Assembly: GCA_963830385.1 (NCBI GenBank)
Contig: CAWHMD010000005.1
Coordinates: forward strand, 558,001-622,000
Reading direction: 5' to 3'
Length of the DNA stretch: 64,000 nucleotides
Origin: Bog-532 sp963830385
GTDB lineage: Bacteria > Actinomycetota > Actinomycetes > Streptosporangiales > Streptosporangiaceae
Part shown: in pieces, positions 1 to 8,383 of the stretch
How the letters are laid out: each line of letters begins with the position of its first letter
Numbering within the stretch: position 1 is the stretch's first letter
Position numbers and translations under genes: made by a program
Notes under the pieces: generated by a model
Told to the model about the DNA's origin: nothing
Database searches by the model: none
Seen by the model: only the letters and a program-made list of their open reading frames with translations

Positions 1-693
1 ATCGCCGCCGCGCGGGCCAGCGTGATCGTTCCTGGCCGTCCGGCCCACCCCGGGCCGGGATCGGGTAGGCCGGCCCGGCCGGACCGCGGATCTGGTCGTG
101 TACTGGCCGGGGTGCCCGGGCGTCCAGGCGTCGGCGGCCGGGGTGCCGCGGGCTGGGACCTCGGGCCCGGCGCAGCCGGGGGTGGAGCCGAGCGCGGCCG
201 CCGCGCGGGCCAGGAAGGTCAGGGCGATCGCGCCGGCCACGGCGCCCGCCAGCGTGGGGACCACGTAGCCGACGGTGGCGGTAGGCCGGGTGAGGGCGGC
301 GGCCAGGCCGAGGGCGGCGAAGACCGCGAGCCCACCCAGGCCAACCGCGATCCGGTGGACGGCCAGGATCCCGACTGCCACCGCGTACAGGGCCAGCAGC
401 ACGAGGATCCCGCCGAGCAGGACGGTCTTGTCGTCGGCGCCGAACGCGGAGACGGCGAAGTCCTTGACGCCGGGCGGGGCCAGGTCGATGGCGGCCTGAC
501 CAACCGCGAGCACCGGTGAGCTCTGCGGCACCCCGAGGCCGGCGGCGAACTGCGCCATTCCGATGGCGGCCCCGGCCGCGAGCACACCGGCGACCGCCCC
601 GGCCAGCAGGCGCGGGGCTGGAGCCCGGTCGCCGGCCCCCGGGAAGAAGCGGTCATGTAAATAGATTGGCTCACCAACCTCGCTGAGTAGCAT
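1..693 (-). CDS. membrane-anchored molybdopterin-dependent oxidoreductase (sulfite oxidase family), 5' part only
   Basis: The minus-strand frame opens with ATG at 693 (MLLSEVGEP...) and stays open to base 1, so the gene runs off the left edge. The visible ~230 residues contain several hydrophobic helices (LLAGAVAGVLAAGAAIGMAQ, then VLLGGILVLLALYAVAVGIL and two more), matching the N-terminal membrane domain that precedes the Moco domain in actinobacterial sulfite-oxidase-like proteins; 'AIDLAPPGVKDFAV' is typical of that domain. The catalytic Moco domain lies outside the window, so substrate cannot be judged. The last ~45 visible residues are Arg/Pro/Gly-rich and look less natural than the rest, so a frameshift near base 150 is possible. 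The start is only 8 bp from the divergent hydrolase gene. Family call is by remembered similarity. Confidence 0.72.
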   Translation of the reverse strand, partial: MLLSEVGEPIYLHDRFFPGAGDRAPAPRLLAGAVAGVLAAGAAIGMAQFAAGLGVPQSSPVLAVGQAAIDLAPPGVKDFAVSAFGADDKTVLLGGILVLLALYAVAVGILAVHRIAVGLGGLAVFAALGLAAALTRPTATVGYVVPTLAGAVAGAIALTFLARAAAALGSTPGCAGPEVPARGTPAADAWTPGHPGQYTTRSAVRPGRPTRSRPGVGRTARNDHAGPRGGD

Positions 694-701
694 CGGGGGC
701 C

Positions 702-2336
702 ATGGCCGAGGCTGGGATCACTCGTCAGTTCAACGTCCGGGTTCCGCTGCGGGACGGGGTGACCCTCGCCGCCGACGTGGTGCTGCCGCCGGGGCGGTCG
801 GCCCCGGCCCTGCTCATGCGGACCCCCTACGGGCGGGGCGGCGAACGGCAGTCCAACCGGGCCGAGCTGTACGCCAAGGCCGGGTACGCGTTCGTCACGA
901 TGGACGTGCGCGGCCGGGGCGACTCCGACGGCCGCTTCGAGCCGTACCGCAACGACGGGCCGGACGGGGCCGATGTCATCGGCTGGATCGCGGCCCAGGA
1001 CTGGTGCGACGGCGCGGTCGCCACGTTCGGCGGCAGCTACCCGGGGCGGATCCAGTGGCTGACCGCGCTGCACCAGCCCCCGGCCCTGGCGGCGATGGTA
1101 TGCCTGGTCACGCCCAGCGATCCGTTCGTGGAGTGGCCGACCGGGGTACCCGACCTGATGCACATCCACTGGTTCCGGATGACGGACGGCCGGGCCATGC
1201 AGTACACCGGCGACACCGACTGGATGAAGGTGTACGCCCACCGGCCGCTGCTGACGATGGACGAGGCGGCCGGGTTCGTCTCCGCCAACTGGCGGGAGGA
1301 GGTCCGGCACACCACCCTCGACGACTGGTGGGAGCCGGTCCGCTACCAGCACCGCATCGGCGAGGTCGACGTGCCGGTGCTGCACATCTCCGGCTGGTAC
1401 GACGACGAGGAGATCGGCACCCCGGCCAACTTCGCGGCCATGACCGCGGCCGGGCGGGCGGGCCAGCGGCTGCTGATGGGGCCTTGGGGTCACGCGGTCA
1501 ACACGACCCGCCAGCTCGGCGACATCGACTTCGGCCCGGACGCGCTGATCGACCTGGACGCCTACGTGCTGGCTTTCCTGGACGAGCACGTGCGCGGGAA
1601 AGCTCCGGAAAAGGTGCCGGATCCGGTGCGGATCTTCGTGATGGGCGCGGGCGAGTGGCGGGACGAGACCGCCTGGCCGCCCGCCGGGGCCGCCACCCAC
1701 GTGTTCCACCTGGCCAGCGGCGGGCGCGCCAACAGCCGGTTCGGGGACGGGCGGCTGCAGCGCGAGCCGGTCGGTGAGCAGCAGCCGCCGGACGAGTGGC
1801 GGCACGACCCGGACCGGCCGGTGCCGTTCATCACCGGCGAGGGCAGCGGCCAGATCGGCGGCCCGGACGACTACCTAGGTGTGGAGGGCCGGGGCGACGT
1901 GCTCGTGTACAGCAGCGAACCGCTGGCCGAGCCGCTGGAGCTGATCGGCCCGGTGACGCTGGTGGCGCACGTGGCCACCTCGGCCGCGGACACCGACATC
2001 ACGGCCAAGCTGATCGACGTGCACCCGAATGGCTTCGCCCAGCGGTTGTGCGACGGCCTGGTCCGGCTGCGGTACAGGAACGGGATGACCCGGGCCGAGC
2101 CGGTGACGCCGGGTGAGGTCTACGAGGTGCGCGTGGTCATGTGGGACACCTGCGTACGGCTGGAGGCCGGGCACCGGGTCCGGGTCGAGGTGGCCTCGTC
2201 GGCGTTCCCCAAGTACGACGTGAACCTGGGCACCGGCGGGGACATGTTCAGCGAGAGCGAGGGCGTGCAGGCCACCAACCGCATCTGGCATACCGTGGAC
2301 CGGCCGTCCCGGCTCATCGTCAACGGCCGGGGCTGA
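702..2336 (+). CDS. CocE/NonD family acyl hydrolase (S15 Xaa-Pro peptidase-like)
   Basis: This is a 544-residue cytosolic alpha/beta hydrolase with no signal peptide. The nucleophile motif GGSYPG puts the serine at about residue 112. The acid lies in SGWYDDEE (Asp234 or 235) and the histidine in GPWGHA (His264), the order found in cocaine esterase and alpha-amino-acid ester hydrolases. The C-terminal ~200 residues form the jelly-roll domain of the family (IGPVTLVAHVATSAADTD, then RVRVEVASSAFPKYDVN). Length fits the usual 550-600. Members hydrolyse esters or amides; the substrate is not predictable. It is divergent from the molybdopterin gene with almost no intergenic room. The upstream GGGGGCC is a weak ribosome site. 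Confidence 0.9.
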   Translation: MAEAGITRQFNVRVPLRDGVTLAADVVLPPGRSAPALLMRTPYGRGGERQSNRAELYAKAGYAFVTMDVRGRGDSDGRFEPYRNDGPDGADVIGWIAAQDWCDGAVATFGGSYPGRIQWLTALHQPPALAAMVCLVTPSDPFVEWPTGVPDLMHIHWFRMTDGRAMQYTGDTDWMKVYAHRPLLTMDEAAGFVSANWREEVRHTTLDDWWEPVRYQHRIGEVDVPVLHISGWYDDEEIGTPANFAAMTAAGRAGQRLLMGPWGHAVNTTRQLGDIDFGPDALIDLDAYVLAFLDEHVRGKAPEKVPDPVRIFVMGAGEWRDETAWPPAGAATHVFHLASGGRANSRFGDGRLQREPVGEQQPPDEWRHDPDRPVPFITGEGSGQIGGPDDYLGVEGRGDVLVYSSEPLAEPLELIGPVTLVAHVATSAADTDITAKLIDVHPNGFAQRLCDGLVRLRYRNGMTRAEPVTPGEVYEVRVVMWDTCVRLEAGHRVRVEVASSAFPKYDVNLGTGGDMFSESEGVQATNRIWHTVDRPSRLIVNGRG

Positions 2337-2465
2337 GCCAGGGTCAGTCAGGCCGGGCTGTCGCGTACTGCGACGAGCGGGTGGCCCGGGCGGCCCGACA
2401 CTGGACGCGACGCACTGCCGGGGGGAGTGTGATCACGAGGCGAGCGACGCGCAAGGAGGCGTGGG

Positions 2466-3635
2466 ATGAGTGCCGTAAAAGACACAGCGTCCATTGACCA
2501 CGTGCTGACCCAAGCGGTGGAGTCCGGAGCGGTGCCGCACGTGGTGGCGATCGCGGCCGACCGGGACGGCGTCATCTACCAGGGCGCGGCCGGGCCACGG
2601 GCGGTGGACGGGACCGACCCGGCCGACGCCGACACGGTGTTCCGGATCATGTCGATGACGAAAATGCCCTGCACGGTGCTGGCCCTGCAGGCGATGGAAA
2701 AGGGCACCCTGGACCTGAACGCCCCGGTCGTCAACTACTGCCCCGAGTTCGCCGAGGTGCAGGTGCTGACCGGCTTCGAGAACGGGGTGCCGCAACTGCG
2801 GCCGCCGGCCAGCCAAGCCACGGTCAAGCAGCTGATCACCCACACCTCGGGGCTGGGGTACTGGTTCTGGAACGGCGACCTGGTGGAGTGGGAGAAGATC
2901 TCCGGCATCCCCAACGTGGTGGCCGGGTCCCGGGCCTCGCTGCGGGCGCCGATGGTGGCCGACCCCGGCACCGCGTTCATCTACGGCATCAATATCGACT
3001 GGCTGGGCCAGGTGGTCGAGGCGGTGACCGGGCTGCCGCTGGACGTGGCCATGAAGCAGAACATCACCGGCCCGCTGGGCATGGACCACACCGCGTTCAT
3101 CATGAACGACAGCGACCGGGCCAACTGCTCGCCGGTCCACATCAAGGGCGAAGACGGCCAGTGGGCCTCGATCGGCGAGATCCTCAACCAGGCACCGGAA
3201 TACTACGCGGGCGGGCACGGGCTGTACGGGCCGCCGAGCGACTACATCAGGTTCGAGCGGGCGCTGCTGCGCGGCGGTGAACTCGACGGCGTGCGGATCC
3301 TGGAGCCGGAGACGGTGGCCAAGGCGTTCCGCAACCAGATCGGCGACCTGGACTTCCCGGCCGAGATCCGCACCGCCGACCCGGCCTCCAGCGGCACGTT
3401 CGCGCTCGGCCCCGGCTACAAGTGGGGTTACGGGCTGCTGCTCAACACCGAGGACATACCGGGCCGGCGGCGGGCCGGGAGCGGCTCGTGGGCCGGGCTG
3501 TGCAACACCCACTTCTGGGTGGACCGCATGTCCGGGATCTGCGCCTCGATCTACAGCAACTTCCTGCCGTTCATCACCCCCGAGGCGCTCAGCCTCTACG
3601 GCGACTTCGAGGAGGCGCTGTACGCGGCGCTCTAA
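2466..3635 (+). CDS. serine hydrolase, beta-lactamase/class C PBP fold (EstB-like)
   Basis: A 389-residue protein of the beta-lactamase-related esterase family. The SxxK motif is SMTK (Ser63, Lys66), placed after FRIM as is usual. The second motif reads YGIN at 173-176 instead of the common YSN, keeping Tyr and Asn. Near the C-terminus GSWAGLCNTHFWVD takes the place of the KTG/HxG strand. No signal peptide is visible, so it probably acts in the cytosol on small esters or amides. A strong AAGGAGG lies 6 nt before ATG 2466, which fixes the start. It follows the CocE-like hydrolase on the same strand after 129 bp and may share its transcript. Substrate unknown. Confidence 0.88.
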   Translation: MSAVKDTASIDHVLTQAVESGAVPHVVAIAADRDGVIYQGAAGPRAVDGTDPADADTVFRIMSMTKMPCTVLALQAMEKGTLDLNAPVVNYCPEFAEVQVLTGFENGVPQLRPPASQATVKQLITHTSGLGYWFWNGDLVEWEKISGIPNVVAGSRASLRAPMVADPGTAFIYGINIDWLGQVVEAVTGLPLDVAMKQNITGPLGMDHTAFIMNDSDRANCSPVHIKGEDGQWASIGEILNQAPEYYAGGHGLYGPPSDYIRFERALLRGGELDGVRILEPETVAKAFRNQIGDLDFPAEIRTADPASSGTFALGPGYKWGYGLLLNTEDIPGRRRAGSGSWAGLCNTHFWVDRMSGICASIYSNFLPFITPEALSLYGDFEEALYAAL

Positions 3636-4921
3636 CGACCGGCGGCGGCCTGAGCGGCCTCGCGGGCACGGCGGAGGACCAGTTCGCGTTCGGGATCGTT
3701 GCGGGTCAACTCGGCCGCGCGCTCGAACGCGGACTGGGCCTCGGCGGCCCGGCCGAGCTTCATCAGCAGGTCACCGCGCACGCTGGCGAGCAGGTGGTAG
3801 TCGCGCAGGGCCGGCTCCCCCAGCAGCTGGTCGACCAGTTCCAGCCCGGCCTGCGGCCCGGCCGCCATCGACAGCGCGACGGCCCGGTTCAGCTCCACCA
3901 CCGGGGAGGGCATGACCCGGGCGAGCGTGGTGTACAACTCGGTGATGCGCACCCAGTCGGTGTCCTCCGGCCGGAACGCCCGGGCGTGGCAGGCGGCGAT
4001 CGCGGCCTGCAGCAGGCAGGGGCCGGGAGTGACGGCGAGCTGTTCGGACCGGGCCAGCGCGTCCAGGCCGCGGTTGATCAGCAGCCGGTCCCAGCGCGCC
4101 CGGTCCTGGTCGAGCAGGAGCACCGGCTGCCCGTCGGGGCCGGTCCGGGCGGGCAGCCGGGAGGACTGGATCTCCATCAGCGCGACCAGGCCGTGCACCT
4201 CGGATTCGGCCGGGGCCAGCTGGGCCAGCAGCCGGCCGAGGCGGAGCGCCTCGTGGCACAGGTCCGGGCGGGTCCAGTCCGGCCCGGCGGTGGCCGAGTA
4301 GCCCTCGTTGAAGATCAGGTACAGCGCCTCCAGCACCGACGACAGCCGGGCCGGCCGCTGGCGGCGATCGGGGGTCTCGAACGGCACCCGCGCCTGGGCC
4401 AGGGTCTTCTTGGCGCGCACGATGCGCTGGGCGATGGTCGGCTCGGGCACCAGGTAGGCGCGGGCGATCTCGGCCGTGGTCAGGCCGGCCAGCAGCCGCA
4501 ACGTCAGCGCCACCCGGGCGGGTACGGCCAGCACCGGGTGGCAGGCGGTGAAGATCAGCCGCAGCATGTCGTCGTCGATCTCGTCGCCCGCCGCCAGTTC
4601 GGGATCGGGGCCGGCCGGCAGTCCGGCCGTCTGCAGGTCCCGGCCGAGCTGGTCGTACCGGTGCTCAAGCTCCCGGTTCCGGCGGAACAGGTCGATTGCC
4701 CGCCGCTTGGCCACGGTGGTCAGCCAGGCGCCGGGCCGGCCGGGCACCCCATCTCGCGGCCACTGTTCCAGCGCCGCGACCACGGCATCCTGGGCGAGCT
4801 CCTCGGCCAGGCCGACGTCGCCGGTGTACCGGGCGAGGGTGGCCACCACCCGGGCCCACTCCAGCCGGACCACGGTCTCCACGGTGGCCTGGTGAGCGGC
4901 GTTCGGGTCGGCATCGGGCAC
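3632..4921 (-). CDS. ECF42-like RNA polymerase sigma factor with C-terminal DUF6596/TPR-like extension
   Basis: A 429-residue sigma factor counted from GTG 4921. Sigma region 2 occupies about residues 18-85 (LAEELAQDAV, then GAWLTTVAKRRAID). Region 4 is at about 132-172, with the helix-turn-helix LTTAEIARAYLVPEPTIAQR. The extension carries YLIFNEGYSA (201-210), the hallmark of the DUF6596 part, followed by helical repeats to the C-terminus. ECF42 factors are encoded next to a DGPF (YCII-related) protein, and that gene lies directly upstream here. A longer reading from ATG 4957 would place its first codons inside a perfect 15-bp hairpin, so GTG 4921 is preferred. It abuts the 3' end of the serine hydrolase (4-bp overlap). 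Target genes are unknown. Confidence 0.88.
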   Translation of the reverse strand: MPDADPNAAHQATVETVVRLEWARVVATLARYTGDVGLAEELAQDAVVAALEQWPRDGVPGRPGAWLTTVAKRRAIDLFRRNRELEHRYDQLGRDLQTAGLPAGPDPELAAGDEIDDDMLRLIFTACHPVLAVPARVALTLRLLAGLTTAEIARAYLVPEPTIAQRIVRAKKTLAQARVPFETPDRRQRPARLSSVLEALYLIFNEGYSATAGPDWTRPDLCHEALRLGRLLAQLAPAESEVHGLVALMEIQSSRLPARTGPDGQPVLLLDQDRARWDRLLINRGLDALARSEQLAVTPGPCLLQAAIAACHARAFRPEDTDWVRITELYTTLARVMPSPVVELNRAVALSMAAGPQAGLELVDQLLGEPALRDYHLLASVRGDLLMKLGRAAEAQSAFERAAELTRNDPERELVLRRAREAAQAAAGR

Positions 4922-4931
4922 GCCACGATGA

Positions 4932-4972
4932 CACCACCCCGTCCGGCCCGTGGGCAACCGGACGGGGTGGTG
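4932..4972 (-). terminator. perfect 15-bp hairpin between DGPF gene and sigma gene
   Basis: Arms 4932-4946 and 4958-4972 are exact reverse complements, with an 11-nt loop. The hairpin lies between the stop of the DGPF gene and the likely start of the sigma gene, both on the minus strand. There is no U-tract after it, as is common in actinobacterial hairpin terminators. It could end or attenuate transcription before the sigma gene. Confidence 0.65.
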
Positions 4973-4996
4973 CCGTTACGCCACGGCCCGGCCGGG

Positions 4997-5338
4997 TCAG
5001 GGGCCGTAGACGGTGCGGATGGTGCTCTCGCCCGGGCCGGCCAGCGCGAGGAACCGCTTGGTCCACTCGACCGCCTCGTCCCGGTCGCGGCATTCCATCA
5101 GCGCCCAGCCGCCGATCAGTTCCTTGGCTTCGGCGAACGGGCCGTCGAGGACGGTGAAGTCGCTGCCGTCGTACTGCACCTTGACCGCCTCGCTCAGCGG
5201 CCCGACCCCGCCGGTGGCCAGCAGCACGCCAGCCTTGGTGGCCTCCTCGACGAACCTGCCCATCTCGGCCATCGCTTCCGGGGTGGGCGGGGTCATCGGG
5301 GCGTCGGGGTCACCCAGCGTGTATCCGAGATACTTCAT
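4997..5338 (-). CDS. YCII-related DGPF-domain protein, sigma-factor partner
   Basis: A 113-residue protein with the signature DGPF at residues 65-68 within FTVLDGPFAEAKELIGGW. It belongs to the YCII-related/DGPF family, small ferredoxin-like-fold proteins encoded beside ECF41/ECF42-type sigma factors; their biochemical role is poorly defined. The start is ATG 5338, because AAGGAG lies 7 nt upstream (GACAAGGAGCGCACC then ATG) and MKYLGYTLGD is the usual beginning; a longer frame to 5509 is non-conserved. It is upstream of, and on the same strand as, the sigma gene, separated by the hairpin at 4932-4972. The pair probably forms one regulatory unit. Confidence 0.88.
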   Translation of the reverse strand: MKYLGYTLGDPDAPMTPPTPEAMAEMGRFVEEATKAGVLLATGGVGPLSEAVKVQYDGSDFTVLDGPFAEAKELIGGWALMECRDRDEAVEWTKRFLALAGPGESTIRTVYGP

Positions 5339-5647
5339 GGTGCGCTCCTTGTCTGGTCCGGTTGTCTGCTCCGGCTTGCTTGCCGTGCTTGCCCTTGCGT
5401 CGAATGCCGCCCGGCCAGATCGACACGTCGCGAGAATTATTTTTCCGCACGCCCGGTTAGGTCCGGGGAACATGCGGACGGCTGCTAGCGTTTCCGATCG
5501 AGGCGGCATTGATGCCGCCTGTCCGCGGGCCCAGCGCCCGCCCGGTCGGTTGTGTGAGCAGTCCGCTGATGGGCGAACCCCATGTTCGCCGCGGTGGTTG
5601 ACGTCTCTGACATGACGCGGCCCCCGAATCAGCGATGGAGTTCATGC
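5339..5647. other. 309-bp divergent intergenic region with hairpin 5501-5520
   Basis: This region separates the minus-strand DGPF gene from the plus-strand helicase. It holds a perfect 8-bp stem with a TTGA tetraloop (AGGCGGCA at 5501-5508, TGCCGCCT at 5513-5520). A TTGACG hexamer near 5598 is a possible -35 element for the helicase, but no convincing -10 follows. An AT-rich patch (GAATTATTTTT, about 5432-5443) may hold the promoter of the DGPF/sigma pair. No gene is visible. Confidence 0.4.
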
Positions 5648-7314
5648 ATGCCTGACAACGCACGGCGCCGGCGCGCGCCTGCCCACCAGCCCGCCCAGCA
5701 GCCCGCCCGCAGCGGGCAGGAGGGCCGGCGCGGGCAGGACAGCCGCCGCGGACCCGACGCGACGCGGCGCGGCGGCCAGCCCGCCCGGCGCAACGGTCCC
5801 CGGCGCCCGCGTAACCACCCGGTCCGGCCGGCTCGCCGGCCCGGCCGGAACCGTACGCCGAGCTCGACCAGGCCCTGTCGGAAGCGGCGGCCCGGCCGGA
5901 GCCGGACACCCAGGACTTCGCCGAGCTGGGCCTGCCCGAGCGCCTGATCAAGGCGCTGGCCGCCCGCGAGATCGATGCCCCGTTCGCGATCCAGCGCCGG
6001 GCGCTCCCGGACGCGCTGGCGGGCCGGGACGTGCTCGGCCGCGCCCAGACCGGATCGGGCAAGACGCTCGCGTTCGGCCTGCCGCTGCTGGCCCGGCTGG
6101 CCAGTGACGGTGCCGGTGAGCCCGGACGGCGGCACACCAAGGCGCCGCGCGGCCTGGTGCTGGTGCCCACCCGGGAGCTGGCCCAGCAGGTGGCGGACGT
6201 GCTCGGGCCGCTCGGCCGGGCCATCGGCGTGACCGTGATGACCGTGTACGGCGGCGTGGCCTACACCCGGCAGATCAGCCGCCTGCGGGACGGCGTCGAC
6301 CTGGTCGTGGCCACCCCCGGGCGGCTGATCGACCTGCTCGACCAGAACGCCTGCACGCTCGGCGAGGTCGAGATCACGGTGCTCGACGAGGCCGACCACA
6401 TGGCCGACCTCGGGTTCCTGCCCGCGGTCACCCGCATCCTGGACGCGACGCCGGCGGGCGGGCAGCGGATGCTGTTCTCGGCCACGCTGGACCACCGCGT
6501 CGGCCAGCTCGTGACCAAGTACCTGAGCGACCCCGCGCTGCACGCGGTGGCGCCCCGGGAAGAGTCGGCGACCCTGGCCGAGCACCGGGTGCTCGTCCTG
6601 CCCAGCCACGAGGAGAAGCTGGCCGTCGCGATCAGGCTGGCCAGCCTGGCCCGGACCTTGTTCTTCGTCCGCACCAAGCACGGGGCGGACCGGCTGGCCC
6701 GGCAGCTGACCCGGGCCGGGGTGGGGGCCGAGGCCATTCACGGCAACCGCACGCAGAAGCAGCGGCAGCGGGCGCTGGACGCGTTCGCGCTGGGCCACCC
6801 GCGGGTGCTGGTCGCCACCGACGTGGCCGCCCGCGGCATCCACGTGGACGACGTCGAGCTGGTCGTGCACTTCGACCTGCCCAACGACCACAAGGACTAC
6901 CTGCACCGGTCCGGGCGCACGGCCCGCGCCGGGGCGTCCGGCCTGGTCGTGACCCTGGCCGACGAGAGCCAGCTGCGCGAGCTGCAGCTGATGCACAGGG
7001 CCGCCGAGGTGACTGCCAGCCGTCACTACGCGGACGCCTCCCACCAGGTGGTGGCGGAGATCGCGACGACCGGCACCCCGGTGCCGCCTGCTCCGCCCGC
7101 TCCCCCGGCGCCGGCGCGGGACGGCGCCGGTGCTGGCCGGCCCGGCCGGGGTGGCCCGCGGGGCGGCCAGCGCGGTAACGGCCAGCGCGGGCAGGGTCCG
7201 CGGCGGCCACGGTCCGGTGAGGGCGGCAGCGCGGGTTCCGGGCGGCGCGGGCCGCGCCGGGGGAACCCGGCGCACACCAGCCGCACCCGGACGCCGCGGT
7301 CGGACGCCGCGTAG
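5648..7314 (+). CDS. DEAD-box ATP-dependent RNA helicase with apparent -1 frameshift near its N-terminus
   Basis: The core helicase is clear: Q-motif region (FAELGLPERLIKAL then APFAIQ), motif I AQTGSGKT (nt 6043), Ia PTRELAQQ, II DEAD (nt 6385), III SAT (nt 6478), V TDVAARGI, VI HRSGRTARAG, then an Arg/Gly-rich RNA-binding tail. The basic N-terminal extension starts at ATG 5648 (MPDNARRRRAPAHQ) but is in another frame. The helicase frame opens only after a TAA at about 5812 and has no start codon before GTG 6025/ATG 6031, inside motif I. Adding one base at about 5840-5862 would join them into a ~555-residue protein of normal layout. The cause may be a sequencing error or a true mutation. Expected role: RNA unwinding in ribosome assembly or cold adaptation. 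Confidence 0.85.
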
Positions 7315-7323
7315 CCTGGCCTT

Positions 7324-7833
7324 GTGAGCGTGCCGTTCCCTGAGCCGACCGAGCCCGCCGCCTCGCGGGCCGAGGTGTTCCTGCGCTATCTGGACTTCTT
7401 CCGGGACCGGGTGGTGAGCAAGCTGCGCGGGCTGCCGCCGGCCGAGCTGCGCACCAGCCGGCTGATGTCCGGCTGGACCCCGATCGAGCTGATCAAGCAC
7501 CTCCAGTACGTGGAGATGCGGTGGCTGGAATGGGGTTTCGAAGGCCAGGACCGGACCGGGGTGTGGGGCGACCGCCGGGACGGCCGCTGGTTCGTGGCCC
7601 CCGACGAGACGCTGGACTCGCTGGTCGACGCGCTGCAGGCGCAGGCCGCCCGCACCGGGGAGATCGTGACCGGGCACGACCTGGAGGAGACCGGGCAGCC
7701 CGGCGACCGGTGGGACGGCGAGAAGCCGCCGACGCTCGAGCGGGTGCTGTTCCACCTGGTGCAGGAGTACGCCCGGCACGTGGGCCAGCTGGACATCGTG
7801 AGCGAGATCGCGGGCGGCCCGGTCGGCGAATAA
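7324..7833 (+). CDS. DinB-family/DUF664 protein (mycothiol-dependent transferase-like)
   Basis: A 169-residue four-helix-bundle protein starting at GTG 7324, 9 bp after the helicase stop. Metal-ligand histidines of the DinB fold are visible in LIKHLQY (His59) and EYARHVGQLD (His152), with the family phrase SGWTPIELI before the first. Actinobacterial DUF664/DinB proteins include mycothiol S-transferases; the substrate cannot be inferred. It is followed by a convergent Nudix gene. No signal peptide or membrane segment. Confidence 0.85.
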   Translation: MSVPFPEPTEPAASRAEVFLRYLDFFRDRVVSKLRGLPPAELRTSRLMSGWTPIELIKHLQYVEMRWLEWGFEGQDRTGVWGDRRDGRWFVAPDETLDSLVDALQAQAARTGEIVTGHDLEETGQPGDRWDGEKPPTLERVLFHLVQEYARHVGQLDIVSEIAGGPVGE

Positions 7834-7856
7834 GCCTTCCGGAACCTTGGCGTTGG

Positions 7857-8306
7857 TCAGGCGGAGGAGGCCAGCGCCTCGCGGACCAGATCGGCCAGGC
7901 CGCGCGGCCACACCTTTTCGGTGGTGGTGTCGAGCTCGGCCAGCGTCCACCAGCGCCAGGCGGCGATGCGGTCGCTGGCGTGCATGGCCTCGACGCCACG
8001 GATCTCGCGCTCCGGCACGGTGGTCCTGGCCAGGTAGAGCCGTTCCCGCTGGCGGACCAGGCGGCCGCCGTACTCCATGGTCAGCTCCCGCCGGAGCACC
8101 TCATCGCCCAGCGGGATGTCGGTCCAGCCGGTCTCTTCGGCCAGCTCGCGCAGGGCACCGGCCCGGAAGTCCTCACCCTGGTTGAGTCCGCCGCCCGGGG
8201 TGGCCCAGTGGCTGCCATTGGGCGCCCCGTCGTCGTAACGCATGAGCAGTACCCGGCCGTCCGGGTCGAGCAGGATGACGCGGGCCGCAAGCCGCTCGGG
8301 CAGCAT
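7857..8306 (-). CDS. Nudix hydrolase
   Basis: A 149-residue protein with a complete Nudix box: Gly39, five residues, Glu45, seven residues, Arg53-Glu54, then AEETGW. This motif binds Mg2+ and cleaves nucleoside diphosphates linked to another group. The preceding sequence ARVILLDPDGRVLLMRYDDG is the normal first strand pair. ATG 8306 is preferred over an upstream frame extension to 8372, because the homologous part begins with MLPERLAARV. Substrate not predictable. It is convergent with the DinB gene and divergent from the unknown gene at 8384. Confidence 0.88.
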   Translation of the reverse strand: MLPERLAARVILLDPDGRVLLMRYDDGAPNGSHWATPGGGLNQGEDFRAGALRELAEETGWTDIPLGDEVLRRELTMEYGGRLVRQRERLYLARTTVPEREIRGVEAMHASDRIAAWRWWTLAELDTTTEKVWPRGLADLVREALASSA

Positions 8307-8383
8307 CCACCCAGTGTGCCAGGCCTGCCATTGGCTCGAAATGAGACCTGGGACACCCGCCTGCGGGGCCATCCTGGCTTGTT

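Noticed and set aside
219..1805. 528-codon open frame antisense to the CocE-like gene, and many similar long antisense frames across the window
   Set aside because: In DNA this GC-rich, opposite-strand frames stay open by chance. Their products are Arg/Pro/Gly/His-rich with no family features, while the sense frame has full motifs.
4922..4957. ATG 4957 as the start of the ECF42 sigma factor
   Set aside because: Its first codons lie in the perfect 15-bp hairpin and the encoded lead is not sigma-like. GTG 4921 is the better start.
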